Below, piece after piece: positions 42,979 to 54,078 of a stretch of 64,000 bases of DNA (the stretch's first letter is position 1; the number at the start of each line of letters is the position of its first letter). The position numbers were made by a program, and so were the translations under genes. The notes under the pieces were generated by a model. The model was not told the origin of the DNA, did not search any database, and saw only the letters and a list, made by a program, of their open reading frames with translations. The DNA comes from Madurella fahalii (taxonomy: Eukaryota > Ascomycota > Sordariomycetes > Sordariales), in NCBI GenBank assembly GCA_029876055.1, contig CM056877.1, positions 2,790,001 through 2,854,000 on the forward strand. Direction: 5' to 3'.

Positions 42979-45140
42979 ATGTTGTCCCCCCTTCGAAACT
43001 CGCTAGTCGTCAGTCTCTTGGCGCTGGCAGCAAGATGTGCGTCGGTTCCTTCAGACCCTGAAACCCTCCGGTTGCGGACCGCCCAGTCTTTGCTTGACCC
43101 TCACGTGTCATTATCCTTCAAGGAAACACACATTTGCGAGACGACACCAGGCGTCAAGGCATACAGCGGCTACGTGAATCTCCCGGCCGACGAAGCCGAG
43201 GGCCGGCCATACGACATCCACACCTTCTTCTGGTTCTTCGAAGCACGCAAGAACCCTAGAAATGCACCCTTGTCTGTATGGCTTCAGGGCGGCCCGGGAG
43301 CTCCATCCACCGCCGCAGCTTTCGGTGAGAATGGCCCGTGCCGCGTGACGCACGACTCCAAGGGAACCGTCCTAAACCCGTGGTCCTGGAATAACGAGGT
43401 CAACATGCTCTATATCGACCAGCCGGTCCAGACCGGCTTCTCGTATGATAGACTCATCAATGGCACCATCGATGAGACGCTGTTGCCGTATGTGGTGACA
43501 CCATTGCCGCCGTCGGCGCCCACGCCCGATCTAAACTCGACCTATCTTCTGGGTGTCTTTCCTTCCCAAGACCCCATGTCAACCGCAAATACCACCCTGA
43601 CGGCAGCCCGCGCCGCGTGGCACTTTATGCAGATATGGATGCAAGAGTGCGCTTTCCGATCGCCTCCCTGATGTGTACGTTTCTAACGTCTAGACTCCTA
43701 CTCTACTCCCAGGTTTCCCAAATACAAACCGAAGCACAACAAATTCAGTATCTGGGCAGAGTCTTACGGAGGGCACTATGGTCCTACATTCGCCCATTTC
43801 TTCTCGGCACAGAACCGGAAAATCACAAACAGCAGCATTGAGAACGGCGCCGTTCCCTTGAATGTTGACACAGTTGGAATTGTCAATGGCTGCGTCGACA
43901 TTCTCGCCCAGATGCCTGCATACCCTCTGATGGCTTTCAACAATACGTACGGAATACAGATAATCAACGACGAAGAGTACAACGACGCTCTGAACAACTT
44001 CCCTCAATGCCGCAGCCTTGTAGAGACGTGTAGATCCCTCGCAAGCACAAGGGACCCACATGCTTGGGGTAATGTTGAGGAGGTCAACAATGCCTGTGCT
44101 GATGCATACAATTTCTGTTTCGCAACCATGTGGGAAGGAGTCGAGGAGCGAGGGGTGAGTCAATCGTCGCGAACAATCGCCATTCCCATGGCTAACCATA
44201 CGCCATTGATAGAGGAATGTCTACGACATCACCGCACCAACACTACGACACTTTCCCCCCAAATACGCGGCTGGCTACGTCAATTCCAAGGAGATCCAAC
44301 TTGAACTCGGCGTCCCACTGAACATCACGGGACTGTCTACCGCAGCATGGGAAGGTAGGGCCGTATTGGTATTTCAAGGGTCAATGAGCTACTTACTAAC
44401 CTACTCATAGCGTTCCAGGCGACTGGTGATTTTGTTCTTGGCAATAATATCGGCTTGCTCGGTGAGCTGCTTGACCATGGAGTCAAGGTTGCTCTCATGT
44501 ACGGCGATCGTGACTACCAATGCAACTGTAAGTGACTGACCTTTGCGATTACACAAGGAGCCCAGATGTACTAATCTTGATTGCAATAGGGTATGGAGGG
44601 GAACAAGTCAGCCTCGCCATCGAGTCCAAATTTAGCGAGAAGTTCCGCAACGCCGGTTATGCAGACATCCAGACCAACGAGACATACGTCGGGGGGCTCG
44701 TCCGACAACACGGCCCATTGTCATTCTCTCGCGTCTTCGGAGCCGGGCACGAGGGTGAGTTTGGTTCCACTCCAAGTCCCTCCCACCTCACGGGCGTCAA
44801 GTGATGAATGATGACGCTGATCACCACCACCACAGCACCCTCGTACCAGCCAGAAACGGCGTATCAAATCTTCAACCGCGTCATGTTTAATAAAGACGTC
44901 GCGACCGGCAAGATTCCAACTGATCGGCGTTCGTGTGATTACTCGACCACAGGCCCAGACAACATTGCCGACGTTATGAACGAAATGCCTGCCCCACCTT
45001 TGCAAGAATGCTACCTGTGGGCCATCTTCCTGACGTGCACTGCCGAACAAACTGAGATGCTGCGGAATGGCACGGCCATAGTGAAGGACTACATTATGAT
45101 CGGATATCAAATGGCCAACGGATCGGTCCATTATTACTGA
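42979..45140 (+). CDS. Secreted serine carboxypeptidase (peptidase family S10)
   Basis: Six exons: 42979-43646, 43713-44154, 44213-44354, 44411-44527, 44590-44754 and 44836-45140; 612 residues, all junctions in phase. A signal peptide (LVVSLLALAARCASV) is followed by the S10 fold. LSVWLQGGPGAPSTAAAF is the oxyanion region, and FSIWAESYGGHYGP holds the nucleophile (Ser240). The catalytic Asp is in YGDRDYQCNW, restored across the fourth intron, and the catalytic His is in GAGHE, at the fifth. Several Asn-X-Ser/Thr sites fit secretion. Such enzymes remove C-terminal residues from peptides in acidic surroundings or the vacuole. Length is slightly above carboxypeptidase Y because of the C-terminal extension, and there is no GPI-type tail. 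All active-site residues are present. Confidence 0.92.
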
Positions 45141-45500
45141 TACCAATAAGGGGGCTGGTTAGGACTCATGTGGGGGCATACATTCTGGGGATGCCGCTAG
45201 GGGAAAGACTGAGCCCGTCGCGGGTGTGGGATCTGCCGGCTCTATGAGCGGAATCGGTGGTGTCAAGACCGCTAGCGGTCGTTAATCGTGATTATAAAGT
45301 ACCTGCGAGGAGCGTCGCTAACGTGAGAAACGGCCACTTTCTCCACGGGAGGCCATAGGCGGCGTTGCGACTTCCAGTGTATCGGGTTTAATTGGGCGCT
45401 TAGCTCCTCGTCATAGAAATTAGATCCATAATTATCCAGAGCTAAAATCTCGGAGTTGTCTCGATCCTCTCGAAGCCGCAGAGTTATTTTACTACAGGCG
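45141..45500. other. Convergent 3' region with possible eroded HET tail
   Basis: Between the carboxypeptidase stop and the HET gene stop. On the minus strand, beyond the HET stop, the words LRLREDRDNSEILAL weakly resemble the block that normally follows in HET proteins, so part of the original C-terminus may lie here. This is a guess. Confidence 0.35.
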
Positions 45501-46475
45501 CTAAACAGTACGACACATGAAGTATTGGGTTCGCCGGTATAACAGTTCCTGGGTGGTTAGGAGAGAATCGCACCCTAAACCGCGCAAACCGAGCCTATGG
45601 CGCTTGCAACAACCCGAGGCATGATACTCCAACCCCTGGACGGCGTTTTTGAGAGTCTCGTAGGCGAGTTCGTTGGAAGCAAAAAGCAATATGACACTGT
45701 CGGGCAGAGCCAACTCCTGAATGACCCAAGTACGCTTCCACCATTTAAGAGCCAGCAGCACTTCTAGGGCTCGAAAGTGTGTCTGGTACTTCGGGGAGAT
45801 ATCTGTCCGCTCGCCCTCAGAGACGGAGAAGCATGGAAGATCCCCAAAATGCGTTTCCTTTGAGGCAAGGCGGGCCAGCATGTCCAATAGCTCGTGAGAG
45901 AGAGAAGGAAATCTAGGGCTGGCATTCTCTGGAAACGCCCCCAGCCTGCGGAACAGTTAGTACCACACATTAAGCACGTCATCGGGACACTTAGGGGCAG
46001 GAATATCGTACCATATGATACATTTTCCGCAATGTCTGTAGATATCCCCAATTCTTCCAACTTGCTCGCCTTTCTCAATGCGATTGTTCTGGTTGATGCA
46101 TATCGCATCAATCCAGAGCCGGCGCTGTTTCCCTTTGTCACGGATGCGCTGCGAGGCGAGCCACAAGTTCTCATTGATATTGAATTCTTGGTTGTCGATG
46201 GTAATTGGCTTCGTCCTGGCCTCACCCCACACGTAGGAGATGGCCTCGTATTGGCGGTGCAGATTGGGGCTGAATGCAAAGACCTCGAGATTGCCTTTGA
46301 TTTCGTCGCCCTCAGAACCCTGGCGCAGTGTTAAGAGTCGGACTTCCGGGGGGTCAAGTTTAAGGTCCGAGTAGGGAAGACCGGGTCTCTCTCGATGGGG
46401 AATGCAACTTCCGAGGCAATTATGGTTGGGAAGGCTCACCGAGGCTGGCTGATACTTGTTTTGATCAACAATCAA
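45501..46475 (-). CDS. HET (heterokaryon incompatibility) domain protein, short
   Basis: Two exons, 46475-45991 and 45945-45501, with a 45-bp intron (gtgtcc...cgcag, containing a TACTAAC branch site); 309 residues. The HET core is visible: YEAISYVWGEARTKPITID, LWIDAICINQNNRIEKGEQV and KWWKRTWVIQELALPDSVIL, with splicing restoring DIPAPKLGAFPENASPRF. HET-domain proteins mediate non-self recognition and cell death after hyphal fusion. The usual long C-terminal region is absent: the frame stops shortly after the Gly/Cys-rich stretch near HASGCCKRH. This may be a short functional form or a truncated gene. Unlike the HET relic at 33-34 kb, the core has no stop codons. Confidence 0.68.
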
Positions 46476-47610
46476 TGATATACCAGCCTTGGAAGTGGCG
46501 TGAGCGGGAGCTTGAAGGGGAAGGAAGACGGCGCGCGCAAAGATGTTAAAATAGACTGGAATCTGAGCGGACCAAGTCTAACTCAGAGCCACCTTCTACA
46601 AATTATCTTGGGATCGAATGGGATCCATGGGCGCAAAGCTCGCGGGGGAAACACTCGTGCGGAATTCCCATCTTGGTGAGTAACCGCGGCGCGGCACCCC
46701 ACGGGGACGGAACAAAACATGCACGGAGCCATGCAAGTCTTTCTCGCCCGCACCACCAATATACCTAATTAATGTGCCCAACCTACGCAGTCTGTCCAAC
46801 CTACGGCAAACTCGATCTGCTGCGGAGTCCGCGCAACGAGCATCCCTGACGACCGCGCCCATCGATATCCAAAATAGAGGTCAACATAAGAGAACCGGGT
46901 TCCATGAAGAGAAATGCGGGATCATGTGGCCCCAAAAAATAAAAGAATTTGAAGTCAATGGTTTCGTTCAGAACCATGTTACCGCTCCGCGGAGAGCCCG
47001 GAGCCACCTCCCACCAGGAACTTGAAAATACCTGACTCTGCAGTACAACCACAATACGCGGAGTGCATGAGCGTTCTGCGCGGGTGTCCAACCAGGGGCA
47101 TTGCTGGCAGGTAAGCTGCCCGGGAAACCGGCAGTACGTTATCTTCTGGCAGTTGGGCAGATGGATGATCAAACACCAATCAGGTGCCCGTGAGGCTTGG
47201 TCACGCAGTCCATTATCCACTCTGACAAGACTCATCAACTCATGAACGACTCAAAGCCATGCATAGGTATAAGTTCAAATTATTTGTGGATTAATCACCA
47301 TCGCCTCGCGCGCTTACCAGCCATGTTATTTCCGCAAAGATGGGCCGGGAGTGGGTGGTGCTAACGTGCGATTTGAAATCTCCAGTGGCTTGACTTGACA
47401 GGAAGCGGACAAACGATCATCTGCTGCCAATGTTTCATCGCGAAAGAGACACACCCAAGATCGTTCGACAATTAAGGGGAAATCGTCTGTATCAATCTAC
47501 CTGGATCTGAATATAAAATCAAACTTAAAAAGTGAAGACAGACAGCTGCCGGCCAGAGAATCCCAAACGGTGACGCTTGACTCCAAGTGGGGTGATACAG
47601 GTGGATGATC
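46476..47610. other. Intergenic region
   Basis: Lies between the HET gene start and the metalloprotease 3' end. No recognisable coding frame, RNA gene or repeat. Confidence 0.45.
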
Positions 47611-48636
47611 CTAGATCGGCTCTCCAGTCTTCCTGAACTCCTCGTAAATGGCGTACATTCGGGCTCTGATAAGCAAACAACGTCAGCAAACGAGACAGAA
47701 CCAGGACAGATTGAGCGTTCAAAAGGACTGAGAGCACTTACACTTGGCCCATGGTGAACTCGGTCATGCACGCGTCCGAGCTGTACGACATGTAGTTGTG
47801 GACGGGATCATAGATGGGATCGACGCCTTCGGGCTCCCTGCACGAGTTCTGCATCTCATTGCATATGCCGATTCCGCTCATCTGCATCTTTGGAGTGTCG
47901 GTGACGTTGTCGTCCGGGTTGCCTTCCCAACACGGGTTGGGAGGGTTCACGCCGTTCCGGATCCCGCCGTGCTCGAAAGGGTGCCAGAGACCGAACCAGT
48001 GCCCAATCTCGTGGACTGCCGACTTGCCCTCGTTCATGTATCCGTGGTTGCTGTTGGGGATCGTGATGGTGCCAACTACGCAGCCGTCAAGAAGGAGGCG
48101 CTCTTCCTTGTCCGGGGTCTCGGTCATCTCCCGCCACGGGTTGGTGCAAGTGCCGCCCCAATTCTCGACGGTGACATTTCTTATGTAGAGATTCACCGTT
48201 TTATAGTCTCCCTGGTGAAGGGATTTCTTCATGTCGTCGAATTCTCTGCTCTCCCCAGCCCAGCTGCTGTTGACATGCCATTTGGCCATGTCCTTGTTGT
48301 GGTTGAAGGTAATGCCCGTGGGCTCATACAGGTCCTTGATCACCTGGACCTGGGCGCTGACTTCGTCCTCCTGATGTTACTGGTTAACGAGTGCTCCCGC
48401 CTTGTCCTCAGTAGTAGACAAATGCTTACTGTCAGGTACCCATCCTCGCGTTTTTCGGAGCCGGCGACCACATGGACGTAAAGGTCGAGAGTCGGAGGGG
48501 GAGGAGCGTCGGCTCTCCGCATCAGTTGTTCGAACTCAAGCTCTGGGAGCACCGCCCCATCGATGTGCACATCGCATTTGTCTGCTAGCACTGGGGACAT
48601 GGCCAAAAGGCCAAGAACAAGTCTTTCAAAAAACAT
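47611..48636 (-). CDS. Secreted zinc metalloprotease (peptidase family M43B, pappalysin-like)
   Basis: Three exons on the minus strand, 48636-48430, 48370-47742 and 47665-47611; 296 residues. A signal peptide (MFFERLVLGLLAMSPVLA) leads into the protease. The zinc site is HEIGHWFGLWH (HExxHxxGxxH, about residues 189-199), and the Met-turn is in NYMSYSSDACMTEFTMGQ. Splicing restores DGYLTEDEVSAQVQVI and FTMGQVARMYAIYEEF. Two CWEGN/CNEM/CREP-type Cys near the zinc loop match the disulfides typical of fungal M43B enzymes. Length is right for the single-domain secreted form, which degrades extracellular proteins. A TATA-like A/T stretch lies about 115-125 bp upstream (near 48751-48762). Confidence 0.9.
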
Positions 48637-50548
48637 TGGCGATAACGAGAGCGTTGCGCCTTAAGAACTCGAGCTTGCTGGGTAGCCTGTAGAACGGAAT
48701 GCTCTGAAGCTCATGATTTTTTTCTATGCCAAAGAACGAGCGAAAACTGTTCTATTTATCTAAGGAGATACCCTGGGCCTCGTAGCCTTCGTAGTGCATG
48801 AATGAACTGGGAGGCTGTGAAAGACTACGGCGAGATCCTACCCAGAGACAAGGCAAGCTAGTGATTTGCTGTTGGTGGTGAGGCCTGTCGATCATTTACC
48901 CTTCACCATAGTTCACATAGCCCACGAAGGTTTAGTAACTACAGCATAGACCCAATTCCAGTCACCCAAGCAGAACAAGAAGGATTTCGCATCATAGAAT
49001 CCTTTCAGCGCCCAATCCTGCGCTTGCCGAAGATGGCAAACTACATGTTGCTCGGATCATGGGGACAATAGAAACGCGCTGCTCCCGGAAGTGAAGTTCG
49101 AGTTGAGGTATAGCGCCGTGATGGAACCGCCAATGATGATCGTGGAGGATGGGGTGGTTCAATGGGACCAACTAGTAGTCATGCCTGATACGAGACACGG
49201 TTGACCAAAACCTGGTTACAGGATCAACCAAGGAGCGTAATTAAACACCACGTGCATCGACGTGCATGATTTACAATGCTGTGCTGCTGACCCAGCTCCT
49301 CGGTAGTTTCTCTGTGCCTCAATCCCCCCTGATTACGCCGAATACGTCCAACCCCCGGACCCCAGTGGAAGGAATGGGTACCATGAACTTTGCTATGCAG
49401 CCTTACCAAACCAGACGAGGCGTAAACCCGAGGTTTCCGAGGCCGAGATAAAGAAATCAGCGTTACCACACCGACATAATCCATTTGAGTTTCAACGAAT
49501 AACGCATCAATACCATTAGTACGGTCCTATACTGTAGTACCCGAACACGTATAATATTGGAGCGGTGGCAAAGTTGCACGTTGCACTTGATGCAAACAAC
49601 TTCGCAGGAGTAACTAGGCCCATTCACGTACTAGCGAAATCAACCCATGAGGGGATACAGCAGTCTATTCCAGGCCACCGGAGTTGCGGCCCGCCATTTA
49701 CATTCTTTGCTGCGCATGGATGGGATCGTCGATGGCCACGCGAGTTGGTTGGGTCACACAGACAAGGGAGGACCCATGGCTTCTGCGTGTGCTGGAAGTC
49801 CATGTCGTTCGTGATTCGCTGGTACCATGTTGTCGTGAAATCCTTTGACCATAGAATCCATCTCGACCGGTCCGCCTACCGTCAATAGTCGAATTCTTTA
49901 CCTGGGTCCTACTAGTAGGAACGGAAAAAGGGGGTAGACCACTGTAACACAATGTTGCCACCGTCAACATTTAATTACTCCCAGTGCTTGCAATGGGTGG
50001 GAGAAAAAAAAGAAAAGCATACCCGACCAAGCAACACCATGGCAGCATATTTTATCTGCTGGATTATGATTGTGCCTAAGTATTTAGGCACGACGGAAAC
50101 GTCGTCCAAAGTTCGCATTGCGGTTGGTTGGTTGGTGACGATATCAAATACTGAAATGGTGCAGAAACACACATCTACACCCACATACCCATCAAAACAA
50201 GGAGGAGGGCAAAGGTGGCCAGACGCCAGACAGACAAGATACCTAGGTAGACAAGGCAGGCCAGGCGACGCCGACAACAGATTGGGCTCCTGCAGCCTGG
50301 ACAGGGTCAAAAAACATGTGCTGATAGAGCTCCCGCTTGTCAGAAGGAGGTCACTTCGTTGCAGGTTCAGTTGACGAGCAATCTTTGCGTGCAAAAGTGT
50401 GGAAAAGGATGCTGAAATTGATTCCTCCTGTCTAAGGAGCAATGACCAGGAAGCTCTAGTTTATGGCGGAAAGGAAAAATGCCCTCCCGGCAAGTTCCAG
50501 CCCGCGGAGCGCCATCCCAGTCTGTGTGGCCCACTGACCAGAGGGACC

Positions 50549-50612
50549 CTGTCCCCTAGGGACAGTTTTCCCCAACTCCAATACTACTAGTAGTAACATG
50601 ATATCGATCATG
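50549..50612. repeat. Cluster of three short inverted repeats
   Basis: 50549-50565 has 7-bp arms CTGTCCC/GGGACAG around a 3-base centre. 50582-50595 is the perfect 14-bp palindrome TACTACTAGTAGTA. 50597-50612 has 6-bp arms CATGAT/ATCATG around ATCG. Another perfect 14-bp palindrome (TCCTACTAGTAGGA) lies at 49907-49920. Confidence 0.8.
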
Positions 50613-51363
50613 ATGGAGACCGCTTAGGGTTAGGCATATCCCATTCTCCGCATCTTCTTAGCCGATTGGCGCGGCTGGAGTGCCGCTCTTTGTATAGGAG
50701 CCAGTTGCAAGGCGATCGTCAATGTTATTCTTTACAAGCCGGGATTCCACCACTCCCTGCTGTGAAGCAGAGACGGAGGGCTGTGTCGGGAAATTTCAGC
50801 AACGTCAAAACCCTATCCGACTTCGCGGTGCGTATACGTACTTCACGCTTCCCCACGGGCAACAGTCAACAAACGATGTGTTTGGTGCGCCAAACCGGAT
50901 CAATTGAGTGGCATCTCCCACAAGGCAATCGACGTAAGTGAGCACCGCAACGTCGTTTTATCATTGCCAAAGCTTCCATGATTTGGCCGACGGTGCCACC
51001 TCCGACGGACATAAAGTCCGCGATACCTAGATTCGGTGGAGTCGGGACCCGGTCTCAGTTCTGCCATTGAAGCGGCTCGCCAACGGGCTAGAAGCGCTCC
51101 AATCACAAGTCGAAGCATATATTAAGCGATTGCCCCTGCGTTTACCGCGCTTCCGGGTCCGGGGAAGCTGCACCGGCTACTACTCCGTTACCACCATACC
51201 GAGGCTAATATTGGTGGATCTTTTTGCTGTCAGTACCGGAGTATGGACAGCTCGGAGAGACTAACCCCAGCCGGAACGGCCCAGAATCCGTCAACTACCT
51301 ACTCAAAACAGATTGCGGCCCGTTCCTGTGCATACTGGGTCCGTTTACCCACGTCCAAGTGTA

Positions 51364-51373
51364 GGATATATAC
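51364..51373 (+). promoter_or_regulatory. Possible TATA box of the GH62 gene
   Basis: GGATATATAC, about 115 bp upstream of the GH62 start codon. A/T-rich and TATA-like, but not a perfect consensus. Confidence 0.4.
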
Positions 51374-51483
51374 TACTAGCCTAGCGGGCCTCAGTGTTGC
51401 TTCCAGCTCTTCCTTGAGAAACTGACAAACTCAAGTTTTCTCCATCTGCCTTACTCTCGCGCTCTCGTGAAGAAAGCATAACG

Positions 51484-52458
51484 ATGATGAAACTTCTCGT
51501 GCTGCTGGCATCCTCTACGGTTGCCGTGGCGCAAACATGCGCCCTCCCTTCAACATACCGCTGGACGTCGACCGGGCCGCTCGCTCAGCCAAGGTCAGGG
51601 TGGGTGTCGCTCAAGGATTTCACCACGGTTCCGTACAATGGCCAACATCTCGTATACGCAACAACGCACGACACCGGCACGACGTGGGGCTCCATGAACT
51701 TTGGTCTTTTTTCGAACTGGTCCGATATGGCCACGGCCAGCCAGAACAGAATGAATTCGGCTACCGTTGCGCCGACACTGTTCCATTTCACTCCTAAGAA
51801 CATCTGGGTGCTTGCCTACCAGTGGGGTCCTACCTCGTTTTCATACCGGACCTCCAACGACCCAACCAACCCTAACGGGTGGTCCGGTGTACAGCCGCTC
51901 TTCACGGGCAGAATCAGCGACTCTTCGACAGGCTGCATCGACCAGGCGCTCATCGGCGACGACACGACCATGTACCTCTTCTTTGCCGGCGACAACGGTC
52001 GTATCTACCGCGCCACTATGCCCATTGGCAACTTCCCCGGCAACTTTGGTTCGTCGTCGACCATCATCATGAGCGATACGACCAACAACCTGTTCGAGGC
52101 TGTGCAGGTCTACCGCGTCCAGGGCGCCAGCAGGGACCAGCAATACCTCATGATCGTCGAGGCCATTGGCGCCAACGGGCGCTACTTCCGCTCCTTTACG
52201 GCCTCGAGCTTGGGCGGGACGTGGGTGGCCCAGCCCCAGGGGTCGACCGAGAGCCGGCCATTCGCCGGCAAGGCCAACAGCGGCGCCACCTGGACCAACG
52301 ACATCAGCCACGGAGAGCTGATCCGTGTCAGCGCCGACCATACCATGACCATCGACCCGTGCAACCTCCAGCTGCTCTACCAGGGGCGCTCCCCCAACTC
52401 GGGCGGTGATTATGGCAGGCTGCCGTACCGGCCTGGCCTGCTGACCCTGCAGCGCTAG
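51484..52458 (+). CDS. Secreted alpha-L-arabinofuranosidase, glycoside hydrolase family 62
   Basis: A single exon of 324 residues. The signal peptide (MMKLLVLLASSTVAVAQ) is followed directly by the GH62 five-bladed beta-propeller. CALPSTYRWTSTGPLAQP and WVSLKDFTTV contain the catalytic base (Asp45 by position). CIDQALIGDD holds the pKa-modulating Asp153, and NNLFEAVQVY the general acid Glu205. WTNDISHGELIRV and DPCNLQLLYQG near the end are also characteristic. There is no cellulose-binding module, unlike some relatives. The enzyme removes arabinofuranosyl side groups from arabinoxylan and helps xylanases in plant biomass decay. A secreted protease gene lies upstream, but no xylanase is in the window. 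Confidence 0.95.
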   Translation: MMKLLVLLASSTVAVAQTCALPSTYRWTSTGPLAQPRSGWVSLKDFTTVPYNGQHLVYATTHDTGTTWGSMNFGLFSNWSDMATASQNRMNSATVAPTLFHFTPKNIWVLAYQWGPTSFSYRTSNDPTNPNGWSGVQPLFTGRISDSSTGCIDQALIGDDTTMYLFFAGDNGRIYRATMPIGNFPGNFGSSSTIIMSDTTNNLFEAVQVYRVQGASRDQQYLMIVEAIGANGRYFRSFTASSLGGTWVAQPQGSTESRPFAGKANSGATWTNDISHGELIRVSADHTMTIDPCNLQLLYQGRSPNSGGDYGRLPYRPGLLTLQR

Positions 52459-54078
52459 GACTTACGTGGTTATGACATAGTAGAGAGGCCAGGGGACATC
52501 GAGAGAGAGTAAGCACAATATGAGCCAAGTGGAAGGATGGGAGCAAGAGTGATTGAACCGCTACTAAGGAAAGCAACATGTGGAAGGGGAGGAGAATACT
52601 AGGGTGGCTGTGTCGGAGGAAGGGAGCAGCGGAACAACTACTCCATATGAAACGAATCTAGAATTCTTTCGCTCACCCCAGGCGCACCCTACCCACAACC
52701 CCGGACATAGTCGTGCCGGCAGCAGATTGGGAATTGTTTCAACCATCATCGAGTGGGCCCAAAATCGGTCCCAAGGTAGCTGAAGTACGTCCCCCCCTAT
52801 CCAGTGTGGATTCCGAAGTAGCAGCGAGATTGGTCAGTAGATGACGTTCCCCACCTTTCTTCTCCTTCCCCCGCAACACGATACAACCGCACCATGTCCA
52901 ACTCCTCAAGATTTCTAGACTAGATGTTGATGATCGGCTCCCCTCTGCCATGACTCTCCGCTCGCACTTGGATACGGCACCTTGGCATACCATCCGTGTC
53001 CCGGAAACCCGGCCCGGTACTACTAGTATTGGAACTGGTGCTCGCGAATATGTTCGTGGGGAGGCCATAGAGTGCGCCGGTGATGTCAACACCGCATGCC
53101 TTGGGTACGTACTAGTTGTCTTCTACGTAATTACCTTAAGTACAGGTAGTATGTGTCGTGGTGGCACCTTGTTGGAATGATCGCCATTAGTTACCTAGCA
53201 CTTGGCTGGGGCATGATTAATTCAAGTACACGGGTCCTCTTCCATGCTCTTATCTTTTTTTTTTTTTTTTTTTGTTGTTGTTGGTTGGAGTGGGGGGCGA
53301 GGTGGTGTATTACAAGCGTACCGATAATATTCGTATATATGCTCATGCAACTTATTTGGGCCGTCAAGGTTAGTCTTGATGTGCTTGCCGTGATGCCCAC
53401 CGGGTGACTAGTGACTTCATGGCTCCGAACGTTCAATCAGCCCATTTATGAGGAGTATACTAGTATTAAGGTTTACTCCACACTGCCGGCCTCTTTTACC
53501 CATGATTTAGAGTGCTTGCTGCCACAACTCTCCCAAGTCGCCATGCCCGCCCGTGCTCCCGGGCTTCTCGTACGGCCACAACCACCGAGAGAGGGGCATG
53601 TAATTACAGCCACATAACTGGCTAGGGCTACGTTTTAGCCCTCTGTTCCGCCTATCCGCAGCCTTCACAACCCGGCACATGCAATTTCAACGTCCTCACG
53701 CCACTTGCAAAAGTTAGTCCATCAATTCCAACCCAGTAATATAAGGTACACTTTCTGCTGGTGGAGGTTGGCGGTCACGCAATTGGGTCTCCCTTGCCGG
53801 GAACGTCGCCTGCAAGCTTCATGGACCTTGAATCTTCTGGGCTGATTGGCGTAAAGTTCGGCGGGCGTGTTGACCTGGCACAGCGTTGGCCCAAATAATG
53901 GCCGCCAACAAATTCCGCACCAGGAAAGCGGGGAAATGTGGTAGGCCTCAATGCCTCAGTTGGGCCGGAAGACCAGGGTTCTCGCCCTACTTAAGTCCTC
54001 AACAGCCACCAGAACTTGGAAATTGCTGCTCCGGAACAACTTGAGTTGTCCCATGATCATCTGGGCAACGCCGACCAC
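52459..54078. other. 1.6-kb intergenic region
   Basis: Includes a T homopolymer with a GTT tail (53255-53283) and several ACTAGT-centred short palindromes (near 53026 and 53456). The last part is the promoter and 5' UTR of the giant gene. No other coding sequence recognised. Confidence 0.45.
53255..53283. repeat. Poly-T tract followed by (GTT)n
   Basis: A run of about 19 T, then three GTT units. A simple-sequence tract in non-coding DNA. Confidence 0.85.

Larger units (their letters stand above)
48637..51483. other. 2.8-kb gene-free stretch
   Basis: The longest stretch here without a recognisable gene. It holds the 5' flanks of the metalloprotease and GH62 genes and a group of inverted repeats at 50549-50612. 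Several open frames of 60-155 codons exist, but none shows family resemblance or coherent splicing. Confidence 0.45.

Noticed and set aside
47744..48481. 245-codon open frame on the plus strand
   Set aside because: Antisense to the metalloprotease, which has signal peptide, zinc motif and clean splicing.
48637..51483. Transposon remnant in the long gene-free stretch
   Set aside because: No transposase, integrase or reverse-transcriptase words and no terminal repeats were found by eye.
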